Source of the DNA: Phycisphaerales bacterium
Lineage (GTDB): Bacteria > Planctomycetota > Phycisphaerae > Tepidisphaerales > Tepidisphaeraceae
Assembly (NCBI GenBank): GCA_020853095.1
Contig: JADYZN010000035.1
Span: 1-64,000 of the forward strand
Direction of reading: 5' to 3'
Length of the DNA stretch: 64,000 nucleotides
Made by a program: the position numbers and the translations under genes. Positions 8,057 through 14,965 of the stretch are shown piece after piece (the first letter of the stretch is position 1; every line of letters starts with the position of its first letter). The notes beneath the pieces were generated by a model, which saw only the letters and a list, made by a program, of their open reading frames with translations, was not told where the DNA came from and searched no databases.

Positions 8057-8275
8057 ACGCCCAAACTCGGCTGAAGATTCCCCAAGGTTCACCCAAGATT
8101 CACCCCCCAAGGGTGAAACTTCAGAACCGCGAAAACAGCAGGAATATAAGGAAAAACAACAACTCTCTCTTCATGTTTCTCTCTTTCACCCCCACCCCCT
8201 CGCGCGACGCCCGCCCGCGTGTATGCGTGTGTGTATGCGTGACGGGGGGTGAATCTTCGAATCTTCAGATTAGGT
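8013..8275. other. Iteron-like repeat cluster, candidate phage replication origin
   Basis: A 12-mer, GGTGAA(A/T)CTTCA, occurs at 8014-8025, 8027-8038 and 8112-8123, with close variants at 8045-8056 and 8248-8259. Inverted forms lie at 8072-8083 and 8087-8104, and a partial palindrome AATCTTCAGATT lies at 8260-8271. An AT-rich stretch (about 8125-8190) and a GTGTATGCGT direct repeat (about 8219-8240) sit between the clusters. The position directly after the primase-helicase gene is typical for a phage origin. The open frame 8053-8394 that spans this stretch is low-complexity and I do not call it a gene. Confidence 0.5.
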
Positions 8276-8390
8276 ACTTCCAGGCCAGCGCCTCGGAAGA
8301 TGGCGGCGGGAACGATCACGAGCATAGGCAGAGTTTGTTTTGCGTGTCCGTTTTCTTTCCACGACCCACAACGCGCACGGAGGTGCAACC

Positions 8391-9797
8391 ATGACGACCA
8401 GGACGTTCGATGTTGAACTGCGGCCCATCGAGGCCATCAAACCGTATCCGGGCAACCCGCGCGTCAACGACGACGCCGTGGACGCCGTGGCGGCGAGCCT
8501 GAAGGAGTTCGGCTTCCGCCAGCCCATCGTGGTGGACGCCGAGGGCGTCATCATCGTCGGCCACACCCGCTGGAAGGCGGCGAAGGAGCTCGGCCTGGCC
8601 AAGGTGCCGGTCCATGTGGCGACCGACCTGCCGCCGGAGAAGGTCAAGGCGTATCGCATCGCCGACAACCAGACCGCGACGCTGGCCGAATGGGACTTCG
8701 AGTTGCTGCCCATCGAACTCAAGGACCTGCAGCAGGCCGAGTACGACCTGAGCCTGCTCGGCTTCGACGAGGACGAGCTCGCCCACCTGCTCGACGGCGA
8801 CGTGGCCGAGGGCCTGACCGACCCGGACTCGGTGCCCGAGCCGCCGGATGATCCGATCACGCAGCGCGGCGACATCTGGGTGCTGGGCGACCACCGCCTC
8901 ATGTGCGGCGACAGCGGCAGCGTGGAAGACCTCGACCGGCTGCTCGCTTCCGGGGGCGGCAACGGGATCGACCTGGTTTCGATGGACCCGCCGTACAACG
9001 TGAAGGTCGAGCCGCGCAGCAACACGGCTATCGCCGCCGGTCTCAGTTCGTTCAGCAACAAGAAGGCGCAGTTGCATCACCAGGTCTTCGACCAGGCGCG
9101 CGGCGTCAGCGATCCGAAGAAGGCCCGCAAGAAGATGCGTGCCAAGGATCGGCCGCTGGCCAACGACTTCGTCACCACCGAAGCATTCGATGAAATGCTG
9201 CTGGCGTGGTTCGGCAACGCCTCGCGCGTACTCAAGCCGGGCGGCTCGTTCTACATCTGGGGCGGGTACGCCAACCTCGGCAACTACCCCGCGCCGCTGG
9301 CCACCTCGGGGCTGTACTTCAGCCAAGGCATTGTCTGGGACAAACAACATCCGGTGCTGACGCGCAAGGACTTCATGGGCGCGTTCGAGATCTGCTTCTA
9401 CGGCTGGAAGGAAGGCGCGGGCCACAACTACTACGGGCCGAACAACGCGACCGACCTGTGGCACGTGAAGAAGGTCAACCCGCAGTCGATGGTTCACCTG
9501 ACCGAGAAGCCCGTGGAACTCGCGGTGCGATCCATCCAGTACTCGTCGCTGCCAGGGCAGAACGTGCTGGACCTCTTTGGGGGCAGCGGCTCGACACTGA
9601 TCGGCTGCGAGCAGACCGGGCGGCATGCGTTCCTGATGGAACTCGACCAGGCGTACTGCGACGTCATCGCGAACCGCTGGATGCAATTCACCGGCAAGAT
9701 GGCCCAGCGGATTGCGGCCGATGGCACGGGCGGAACGGAGATGCCGGAGAAAACCCCAGCCGAGTTGGCCGGGGTGAGTGAAGCGGAGGAAAAGTGA
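8391..9797 (+). CDS. ParB-N domain fused to beta-class DNA methyltransferase
   Basis: 468 residues from ATG 8391, with GGAGGT 8 nt upstream. Residues 5-95 are a ParB/Srx-like N-terminal domain (NPRVNDDAVDAVAASLKEFG, GHTRWKAAKELG). Residues about 160-450 form an amino-methyltransferase with the catalytic DPPY at 199-202 before the SAM-binding FGGSGS at 396-401, the order typical of beta-class N6-adenine/N4-cytosine enzymes. ParB-methyltransferase fusions are common orphan methylases in phages and mobile elements. No restriction endonuclease gene lies nearby, so self-protection or regulation is more likely than restriction-modification. Confidence 0.85.
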   Translation: MTTRTFDVELRPIEAIKPYPGNPRVNDDAVDAVAASLKEFGFRQPIVVDAEGVIIVGHTRWKAAKELGLAKVPVHVATDLPPEKVKAYRIADNQTATLAEWDFELLPIELKDLQQAEYDLSLLGFDEDELAHLLDGDVAEGLTDPDSVPEPPDDPITQRGDIWVLGDHRLMCGDSGSVEDLDRLLASGGGNGIDLVSMDPPYNVKVEPRSNTAIAAGLSSFSNKKAQLHHQVFDQARGVSDPKKARKKMRAKDRPLANDFVTTEAFDEMLLAWFGNASRVLKPGGSFYIWGGYANLGNYPAPLATSGLYFSQGIVWDKQHPVLTRKDFMGAFEICFYGWKEGAGHNYYGPNNATDLWHVKKVNPQSMVHLTEKPVELAVRSIQYSSLPGQNVLDLFGGSGSTLIGCEQTGRHAFLMELDQAYCDVIANRWMQFTGKMAQRIAADGTGGTEMPEKTPAELAGVSEAEEK

Positions 9798-9799
9798 TG

Positions 9800-10156
9800 T
9801 CAGGCGGGCTTGGGCTCTTCGCGGAGCGCGTGCCATTCAACCATCGCGTCGAGGTGGACGCTGTCGCTGGCTGGATAGTTCCGCCGGTGCCGGCGGTCGA
9901 TGATTCCGCGCTCCTGAAGGAACGCCTGCGTCACGTCCACCTGGGTGTGCGGCAGGTCGTGCTCGGCGGCGATCTCATTGATGGCAACGCCGTTGCCTTC
10001 GGCGGGCGTCTCTTCCAGAACCCAGGCGACCTTCTCGAACACCTCCAGCGAGCAGCGGTGGGTGTAGGTGCGTCCGTCCGCGCCCGCGACGGTGCGGACG
10101 AGGCACCCATCCTCGTGACGGAAGGTGATGTCGCGATCTCTGATGCTTCGGCGCAT
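9800..10156 (-). CDS. Hypothetical phage protein, 118 residues
   Basis: Starts at ATG 10156 with GAGGTG 6 nt upstream on the minus strand. The N-terminal half reads as a beta-rich domain (ITFRHEDGCLVRTVAGADGRTY). The C-terminal half (ISEIAAEHDLP-like, then TQVDVTQAFLQERGIID) looks like a winged-helix or helical bundle. Last gene of a four-gene minus-strand operon that converges on the methyltransferase gene; the two stops are 2 nt apart. I do not recognise the family. Confidence 0.65.
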   Translation of the reverse strand: MRRSIRDRDITFRHEDGCLVRTVAGADGRTYTHRCSLEVFEKVAWVLEETPAEGNGVAINEIAAEHDLPHTQVDVTQAFLQERGIIDRRHRRNYPASDSVHLDAMVEWHALREEPKPA

Positions 10157-10165
10157 GGCGGCACC

Positions 10166-10549
10166 TCACTTTCCGTTGATGGTGAACAGGCCCCGGTCGG
10201 TCTTCTTGAACCGCGATTCGGAGCCCTTGGTCTGAATCTCCCGCAGGATCGCGGCGTAGATCGTCGCGGCCGGGGTCTTGCCGCCGGTCTTCCAGATGCC
10301 CTCGGCCAGCATGGTCTCGACCATGTCTTTGCAGCGCATCGGCTGGCCGGCGTCCGCCAACACCTGCGCCGCGGCATCCAGCCCGCTGGTCTTCTTGGCT
10401 TTCGGTTCCGCCGGGGCCTTCTTCGCATTGACCGCCTTGGTTGCATTGGAGGGCTTCATCGCCTCTGCCAGCGGCTCCACACCGGGGTTGACGGCCTTGG
10501 CGGGCTTGGCGCTGGCCTTGGTCGTCGTGGTCTTCTTGCTCTTGGTCAT
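10166..10549 (-). CDS. HARE-HTH domain protein with basic Ala/Lys-rich tail
   Basis: 127 residues. ATG 10549 is chosen because AGGAG precedes it at good spacing; the longer frame to 10624 lacks such a site. Residues 1-55 are Lys/Ala/Pro-rich and histone-tail-like. Residues about 57-125 match the HARE-HTH winged helix found in ASXL, HB1 and restriction-linked proteins (AAAQVLADAGQPMRCKDMVE, ending DRGLFTI). The combination suggests a chromatin-like DNA-binding protein of the phage. Second-last gene of the minus-strand operon. Confidence 0.75.
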   Translation of the reverse strand: MTKSKKTTTTKASAKPAKAVNPGVEPLAEAMKPSNATKAVNAKKAPAEPKAKKTSGLDAAAQVLADAGQPMRCKDMVETMLAEGIWKTGGKTPAATIYAAILREIQTKGSESRFKKTDRGLFTINGK

Positions 10550-10627
10550 GACACGTTCTCCTCTGGCCGTCTTCCGGCTGGCCGGGCCGTTGGGGCGGTG
10601 TGCCCCGTAAACCACCGAGGCCATTGT

Positions 10628-11062
10628 TCAGGGCATCGGGAGTGCAAAGGGGCTGTAGCCCTCAGGCTCACAACCCATCGGCTCCAGGACTTCGCGTCCG
10701 AGCAGTTCAACGTACTGCGTGTTGGCGTTGAGGCGGTCGCGCAGGCTGTCGACTTGGCGGTACATCCGGTCTCGCTCGCGCCGGTTAAATCCGCCGCCTC
10801 CATCCCAGGTGCTTCCCTCCACGCACTCGGCAATGCACCATGCTTCAAGTCGCGTGTACAGGTCCAACTCGCCGCCGCGCTTCATGAGCGGGATAACGAG
10901 CTTCAACAACATGGCCTCTGCCTCTTCGGCGGCTGCGGCGTGCTGCTCGCCCCAGGTCTCACTAATGACCTCGGCGATGCTTCCGGCGCTCAGCCGATGC
11001 TCGATGATCATCGCGTCGATCCTGGTCAGTCGCAGTTTCGTGGATTCGGTTTGGGTGTTCAT
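10628..11062 (-). CDS. Hypothetical phage protein, 144 residues
   Basis: Starts at ATG 11062, with GGAGG about 7 nt upstream. Largely alpha-helical, with an acidic alanine-rich segment (AAAAEEAEAMLLKLV) and a basic helix RRERDRMYRQVDSLRDRL. No catalytic motif is visible. It lies between two other unknown genes of the minus-strand cluster, and the operon arrangement and good ribosome site support it being real. Function unknown. Confidence 0.65.
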   Translation of the reverse strand: MNTQTESTKLRLTRIDAMIIEHRLSAGSIAEVISETWGEQHAAAAEEAEAMLLKLVIPLMKRGGELDLYTRLEAWCIAECVEGSTWDGGGGFNRRERDRMYRQVDSLRDRLNANTQYVELLGREVLEPMGCEPEGYSPFALPMP

Positions 11063-11080
11063 GTCGTCCTCCGTTTAGTC

Positions 11081-11353
11081 CTAGTCTTGGAATCGCTGCA
11101 GTTCGCGGAAGTAGCCGTCCACGTCGCTGTTGGTGCCGACCACCCCGTCGCAGCGGCGCTGGACCTCGGTGGCGATCCAGAACAGTTCGGTGTCGTCGGT
11201 GCCCTTGGCGTCGATCTCCCAGGTCTTCCAGGCCTGCTCGCCTTTGCCGGGATCGGCGACGATGCTGTCGATGCGGATGGTGGCGCTGCCGCGTTGGCGT
11301 TCGATGGCGACGTGCCCGGCTCGTCCTTCGAGTTCGATTCGCTTGGTTCGCAT
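11081..11353 (-). CDS. Hypothetical phage protein, 90 residues
   Basis: Starts at ATG 11353, with AAGGAG about 7 nt upstream. The sequence suggests a small beta-sandwich followed by a helix (GRAGHVAIERQRGSATIRID, later FWIATEVQRRCDGVV). First gene of the minus-strand operon, whose promoter must lie in 11354-11494; a weak match to the phage two-block element points this way at 11463-11431. Function unknown. Confidence 0.62.
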   Translation of the reverse strand: MRTKRIELEGRAGHVAIERQRGSATIRIDSIVADPGKGEQAWKTWEIDAKGTDDTELFWIATEVQRRCDGVVGTNSDVDGYFRELQRFQD

Positions 11354-11430
11354 GGCTATCTCCTTGTGGCTATTGGCTTTACGTTCGTTTCAACACCCAC
11401 ATTCAGCCATGCTTTCGCCAGGACATCAAG

Positions 11431-11463
11431 GCAATTAACCCGTTGTGGGCAAAGAACTTACAG
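11431..11463 (-). promoter_or_regulatory. Weak match to the two-block promoter element
   Basis: On the minus strand, CTGTAAGTTC (11463-11454) is followed after 11 nt by CGGGTTAATTGC (11442-11431). AGTTC and CGGGT match the three better copies, but the spacer is one base longer and the right block is imperfect. It points at the 11353 operon. An inverted CTTAC-N8-GTAAG also occurs at 11457-11474. Confidence 0.25.
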
Positions 11464-11494
11464 ATTCTCGTAAGCAGGCCACGGGGCTAGAGAT

Positions 11495-11695
11495 ATGACC
11501 GCAGAAACGCCCAGAATTACGGCCCTGACGCCTGTCCAGGCGGCGAAAATCCTCGCCGCCGCCGGGAACCGGCGGATCACCGAGGCGATGGTGCGCGCCG
11601 ACATCGAGGCCGGTGCGCCCACCAACGTCGACGGCACGGTGAACCTGGTCCACTACGCCGCCTGGCTGGCGCGGGAGGCGGCTCATGGCGATTGA
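11495..11695 (+). CDS. Small terminase-associated protein
   Basis: 66 residues from ATG 11495, overlapping the terminase start by 11 nt. The pattern LTPVQAAKILAAAGNRRITE then NVDGTVNLVHYAAWLARE looks like a small helical DNA-binding module. The same ending motif (HVDLLRYAAWL) appears in the first 70 residues of the large terminase, so the two may share a domain. Position before the large subunit fits a small terminase role (DNA recognition), although it is shorter than usual for that role. Confidence 0.55.
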   Translation: MTAETPRITALTPVQAAKILAAAGNRRITEAMVRADIEAGAPTNVDGTVNLVHYAAWLAREAAHGD

Positions 11696-13949
11696 CGTTC
11701 GGCAACTGCGGCCGTCGATGTTGACGCGGATGTTGAACTCCACGCCGCTGGGCGAGGTGCTCAGCGAACGGCAGCTGCGCCGTCATCGCAACCGGGCGGG
11801 CTACCGCATCGGCGACGAGAAGCACGTCGACCTGCTGCGTTATGCCGCGTGGCTGGTCTGGTCGCGCCACAACCCCGAGCCGGAGAAGGAGCCCCTCGAC
11901 TACGAGGCGATGAAGGAAGCCGCGCGCGCTCGCAACGCGGAACTGTCGGCCATCGGCCGGGACATCGGCGACATCCCCGAGGTGGTCGATCCGCAACGCA
12001 AGGCGCGGGGCGCGACCGACTTTCGGTTCTTCTGTGAGGCGTACTTCCCGCAGACCTTCAGCCTGCCGTGGTCGGACGACCACCTGAAGGTGATTGCCAA
12101 GATCGAGACCGCCGTGTTGCGCGGCGGCGTCTTTGCGATGGCCATGCCGCGCGGCAGCGGCAAGACCACGTTGGCCGAGACTGCCTGCATCTGGGCCATG
12201 CTCACCGGGGCGCGGGAGTTCGTCTGCCTGATCGGCTCGGACGCCGGGCACGCCCGCAACATGCTCGAAAGCATCAAGGTCGAGTTCGAGACGAACGATC
12301 ACCTGCTGGACGATTACCCCGAGGCAGTCTTCCCGATCCACGCCCTGGAGCGCATCCACAACCGGGCCAAGGGGCAGATCTGCAACGGCAAGGCGACGCG
12401 GATCGTCTGGACGGCCGACGAGATCGTGCTGCCGACCATCGACGGCAGCAAGGCGTCGGGGGCGATCATCCGCGTGGCGGGCATCGAGAGCCGGATTCGC
12501 GGCATGAAGTTCAAGCGGGCCGACGGCCGAGCGGTGCGTCCATCACTGGTGGTGCTCGACGATCCGCAGACCGACGAGTCGGCGCGAAGCGACCAGCAGG
12601 TCCGCGCCAGGATGGAGACACTCAACGGCGCGATTCTGAACCTGGCCGGGCCGGGCCAGAAGATCAGTGGCATCATGCCCTGCACGGTGATCCGCCCTGG
12701 AGACATGGCCGACCAGATTCTCGACCGCGACAAGCACCCGGCCTGGCAAGGCGAACGCACGAAGTTGGTCTATGCGTTCCCGTCCAATGAGAAGCTCTGG
12801 GACAAGTACGCCCAGATTCGGGCCGACAGCTTCCGCAACGACGGCGATGGCCACGAGGCCACGGAGTTCTACCGCAAGCATCGCAAGGAGATGGATGCGG
12901 GAGCGGTGATCGCCTGGCCGCAGCGTCACAACGAGGATGAACTCTCGGCGATCCAGCACGCGATGAACCTGCGGTTGCAGGATGAACGGGCGTTCTGGGC
13001 GGAGTACCAGAACGAGCCTCTGCCGCAGGACGAGGGCGATTCGGATCAACTCACCGCCGACGCGATTGCCGCCAAGACCAACGGGCACCCCCGCAGTGTG
13101 ATCCCGATCGGTGCCAGCCATCTGACGATGTTCATCGACGTGCAGGGCAAATTGCTCTTCCACACTGTCGTCGCGTGGGAGGACGACTTCACCGGATACG
13201 TCGTCGATTACGGAACGTATCCCGACCAGCAGCGCCCCGTGTTCGCCTTGCGCGAGGTGCAGAAGACGCTGGCTCGCGTCGCGCCAGGCGCTGGACTGGA
13301 GGGTTCGATCTACGCCGGGCTGGAGAAGCTCACCGGCGAATACCTGGCCCGTCGCTGGCGACGTGACGACGGGGCCGAGATGCGGATTGAGCGGTGTTTG
13401 ATCGACGCCAACTGGGGTCAGTCTACCGATGTGGTCTACCAGTTCTGCCGCCAGAGCGCCCACGCCGGATTGATCATGCCCAGCCACGGGCGGTATGTGG
13501 GCGCGTCGAGCATTCCCTTCAGTGAGTACAAGCGTAAGACCGGCGAGCGCGTCGGGCACCACTGGCGCATCCCGAACGTGCAGGGCCGACGCCAGGTGCG
13601 GCACGTCGTGATCGACACCAATTACTGGAAGAGCTTCGTTCACGCCCGGCTGGCCGTGGCGATGGGCGATCCCGGCAGTCTGTCATTGTTCGGACGCAAG
13701 CCCGCCGAGCATCAACTCCTGGCCGAGCATCTCACGGCGGAATACCGCGTGAAGACCGAGGCCCGTGGTCGTGTGGTGGATGAATGGAAGGTTCGTGCGG
13801 GCGGGCCGGACAACCACTGGTTTGACTGTCTGGTGGGTTGCGCCGTGGCGGCCTCGGTCCAGGGCGCGGTGTTGCCGGGCACGGACGCCAAGGCCGCGCC
13901 GGTTCGCCAGCGTGTGCGGCTGTCTGAGCTGCAAAGGAGCAGGCGGTAG
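11685..13949 (+). CDS. Phage terminase large subunit
   Basis: 754 residues from ATG 11685. An N-terminal helical extension (1-70) precedes the ATPase: Walker A PRGSGKTT at 155-162 (Lys160) and Walker B LVVLDD with Asp292. The C-terminal RNase H-like nuclease shows spaced acids: Asp485 (FIDVQ), Asp574 (LIDANWG) and Asp714 (HWFDCLVG). It cuts concatemeric DNA and pumps it into proheads through the portal encoded downstream. The length exceeds lambda GpA-type enzymes slightly because of the N-terminal extension, which resembles the small gene just before it. Confidence 0.9.
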   Translation: MAIDVRQLRPSMLTRMLNSTPLGEVLSERQLRRHRNRAGYRIGDEKHVDLLRYAAWLVWSRHNPEPEKEPLDYEAMKEAARARNAELSAIGRDIGDIPEVVDPQRKARGATDFRFFCEAYFPQTFSLPWSDDHLKVIAKIETAVLRGGVFAMAMPRGSGKTTLAETACIWAMLTGAREFVCLIGSDAGHARNMLESIKVEFETNDHLLDDYPEAVFPIHALERIHNRAKGQICNGKATRIVWTADEIVLPTIDGSKASGAIIRVAGIESRIRGMKFKRADGRAVRPSLVVLDDPQTDESARSDQQVRARMETLNGAILNLAGPGQKISGIMPCTVIRPGDMADQILDRDKHPAWQGERTKLVYAFPSNEKLWDKYAQIRADSFRNDGDGHEATEFYRKHRKEMDAGAVIAWPQRHNEDELSAIQHAMNLRLQDERAFWAEYQNEPLPQDEGDSDQLTADAIAAKTNGHPRSVIPIGASHLTMFIDVQGKLLFHTVVAWEDDFTGYVVDYGTYPDQQRPVFALREVQKTLARVAPGAGLEGSIYAGLEKLTGEYLARRWRRDDGAEMRIERCLIDANWGQSTDVVYQFCRQSAHAGLIMPSHGRYVGASSIPFSEYKRKTGERVGHHWRIPNVQGRRQVRHVVIDTNYWKSFVHARLAVAMGDPGSLSLFGRKPAEHQLLAEHLTAEYRVKTEARGRVVDEWKVRAGGPDNHWFDCLVGCAVAASVQGAVLPGTDAKAAPVRQRVRLSELQRSRR

Positions 13950-14135
13950 ATGGTCAAGCCAACCGACATCCGAGAATCTGCTTTGCCAAAGCGTGGCCTG
14001 GAATGCCCCGACTGTGGGTGCATGCACTTCCGCGTGCTCTACACCCGGCGTGCCTGGGGTGGTCGCTTGCTTCGCCGCCGCACGTGCCGCCATTGTGGGC
14101 GGCGTGTGACGACCTATGAGCGCGTCGGCGGCTGA
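13950..14135 (+). CDS. NrdR-like zinc-ribbon microprotein
   Basis: 61 residues, starting directly after the terminase stop. CPDCG at about 20-24 and CRHCG at about 46-50 with RRRT between and TTYERV after closely copy the N-terminal zinc ribbon of NrdR repressors (C-x2-C, RRRR-E/T, C-x2-C, TTFE), but the ATP-cone domain is absent. It is therefore a stand-alone zinc ribbon, perhaps a transcription or packaging accessory. The sequence resembles the domain; the role is not known. Confidence 0.65.
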   Translation: MVKPTDIRESALPKRGLECPDCGCMHFRVLYTRRAWGGRLLRRRTCRHCGRRVTTYERVGG

Positions 14136-14203
14136 ACTACTGGCCCCTGTGCTGACGAACGTTGACCGCTTTCCACTGCAAGAGCGGATGGGTTCTGATC
14201 CGC

Positions 14204-14455
14204 TCAATGCTGTTTGCCCTTGCTCCGAAGAGCTTTCGGGACAAGCACGCACTCGAATCGATACGTTCGGAACGTCGTGGGGCGAAGCGGCTTGTTGCTC
14301 TGGAAGAAGTACCGCTCGAACACGGAATGGGCCTTGCCATGCACCTCGATGGCGGTGTGACAGGCCAGCACCGCATCGTCGGCCGACTTCGCCGCCACGA
14401 GATAGGGGTCGACAGAAAAACTTTTTCTGGATCGCTTCCGGGCGGAACGACGGCG
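14204..14455 (-). pseudogene. Gene-like remnant without start
   Basis: On the minus strand a frame open from 14455 to a stop at 14204 reads like the C-terminal part of a real protein (VDPYLVAAKSADDAVLACHT, then KAHSVFERYFFQSNKPLRP). Only an internal ATG at 14398 exists, and no ribosome site precedes it. The family is not recognised. It lies opposite to the surrounding late genes, so it may be debris of an older insertion. The call rests on protein-like composition alone. Confidence 0.3.
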
Positions 14456-14698
14456 TTAAGCCCTGCTCGTCTCCTGATTGACACTATCGACTGTAAGGGC
14501 CAATAAGATTAGCCCAAAAAGCACTCCACGTCAACTAAAATTCTTCGTGAATTGATCGCGTATGCTGAAAAGGCCTGTTGGATTGGCCCGTACGGAGCTT
14601 TTAATCAAGCCCAGATCGTCATCTTCTTGGGGTGTGCGGGCGAAACAAGCCATTCATGTTCTACATGCGTAACGATCTGCTGATTCACCTCTGATTCA

Positions 14699-14730
14699 CC
14701 GCCAGTTCTTGATTCCACCGGGTAAGTAAC
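14699..14730 (+). promoter_or_regulatory. Two-block promoter-like element, copy 2 (portal/capsid operon)
   Basis: CCGCCAGTTC at 14699-14708 and CGGGTAAGTAAC at 14719-14730: both blocks identical to copy 1, with the same 10-nt spacer but an unrelated spacer sequence. The first downstream gene starts at 14768. A TGGCG at 14734-14738 pairs with the CGCCA of the first block, as GGCGG does at copy 1. Probable promoter for the structural genes. Confidence 0.6.
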
Positions 14731-14767
14731 TAATGGCGAGCGTGCACACTCGCCATCGGAGACTTAC

Positions 14768-14965
14768 ATGGCCGAGAACCTTGACAACACGATCCGCGAC
14801 AACGCCGCCGGGCCGAAGAAGGCGACCGGCGATTCGGGCAGCATCGAGCAACACTCGCTGGCCGACCAAATCGCGGCCGACAAGCACCTGGCCAGCAAAC
14901 AGGCGGCTTCAGGCAAAGGCCTAGGCGTCAAGCTGGTCAAACTCTCTGCTCCGGGGGCAGCGTGA
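14768..14965 (+). CDS. Small conserved phage head-region protein
   Basis: 65 residues from ATG 14768, about 6 nt after a weak GGAGA. Hydrophilic and helical, with IRDNAAGPKKATGDSGSIEQ and a basic, glycine-rich C-terminus. Short proteins of this pattern often sit directly before lambda-like portal genes; they may act at the head-tail junction or as adaptors, but no function is established that I can name. Its stop overlaps the portal GTG start (GTGATG), indicating translational coupling. Confidence 0.6.
   Translation: MAENLDNTIRDNAAGPKKATGDSGSIEQHSLADQIAADKHLASKQAASGKGLGVKLVKLSAPGAA

Larger units (their letters stand above)
14136..14767. other. 632-nt gap between terminase block and portal operon
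   Basis: No convincing intact gene. The left part (to about 14460) holds a minus-strand gene-like remnant. The right part (about 14500-14700) is relatively AT-rich, with no coding signal I can support. The last 70 nt contain the second copy of the two-block promoter element. The gap splits the late genes into two transcription units. Confidence 0.6.

Noticed and set aside
8013-8275. CRISPR-like repeats
   Set aside because: The 12-mers are short, irregularly spaced, present in both orientations and partly within a gene, unlike CRISPR repeat-spacer units.
8053-8394. A 113-codon frame after the primase-helicase gene
   Set aside because: It starts with an ATGA overlap but translates to low-complexity sequence made of the iteron repeats and a GTGTATGCGT repeat; better explained as non-coding.
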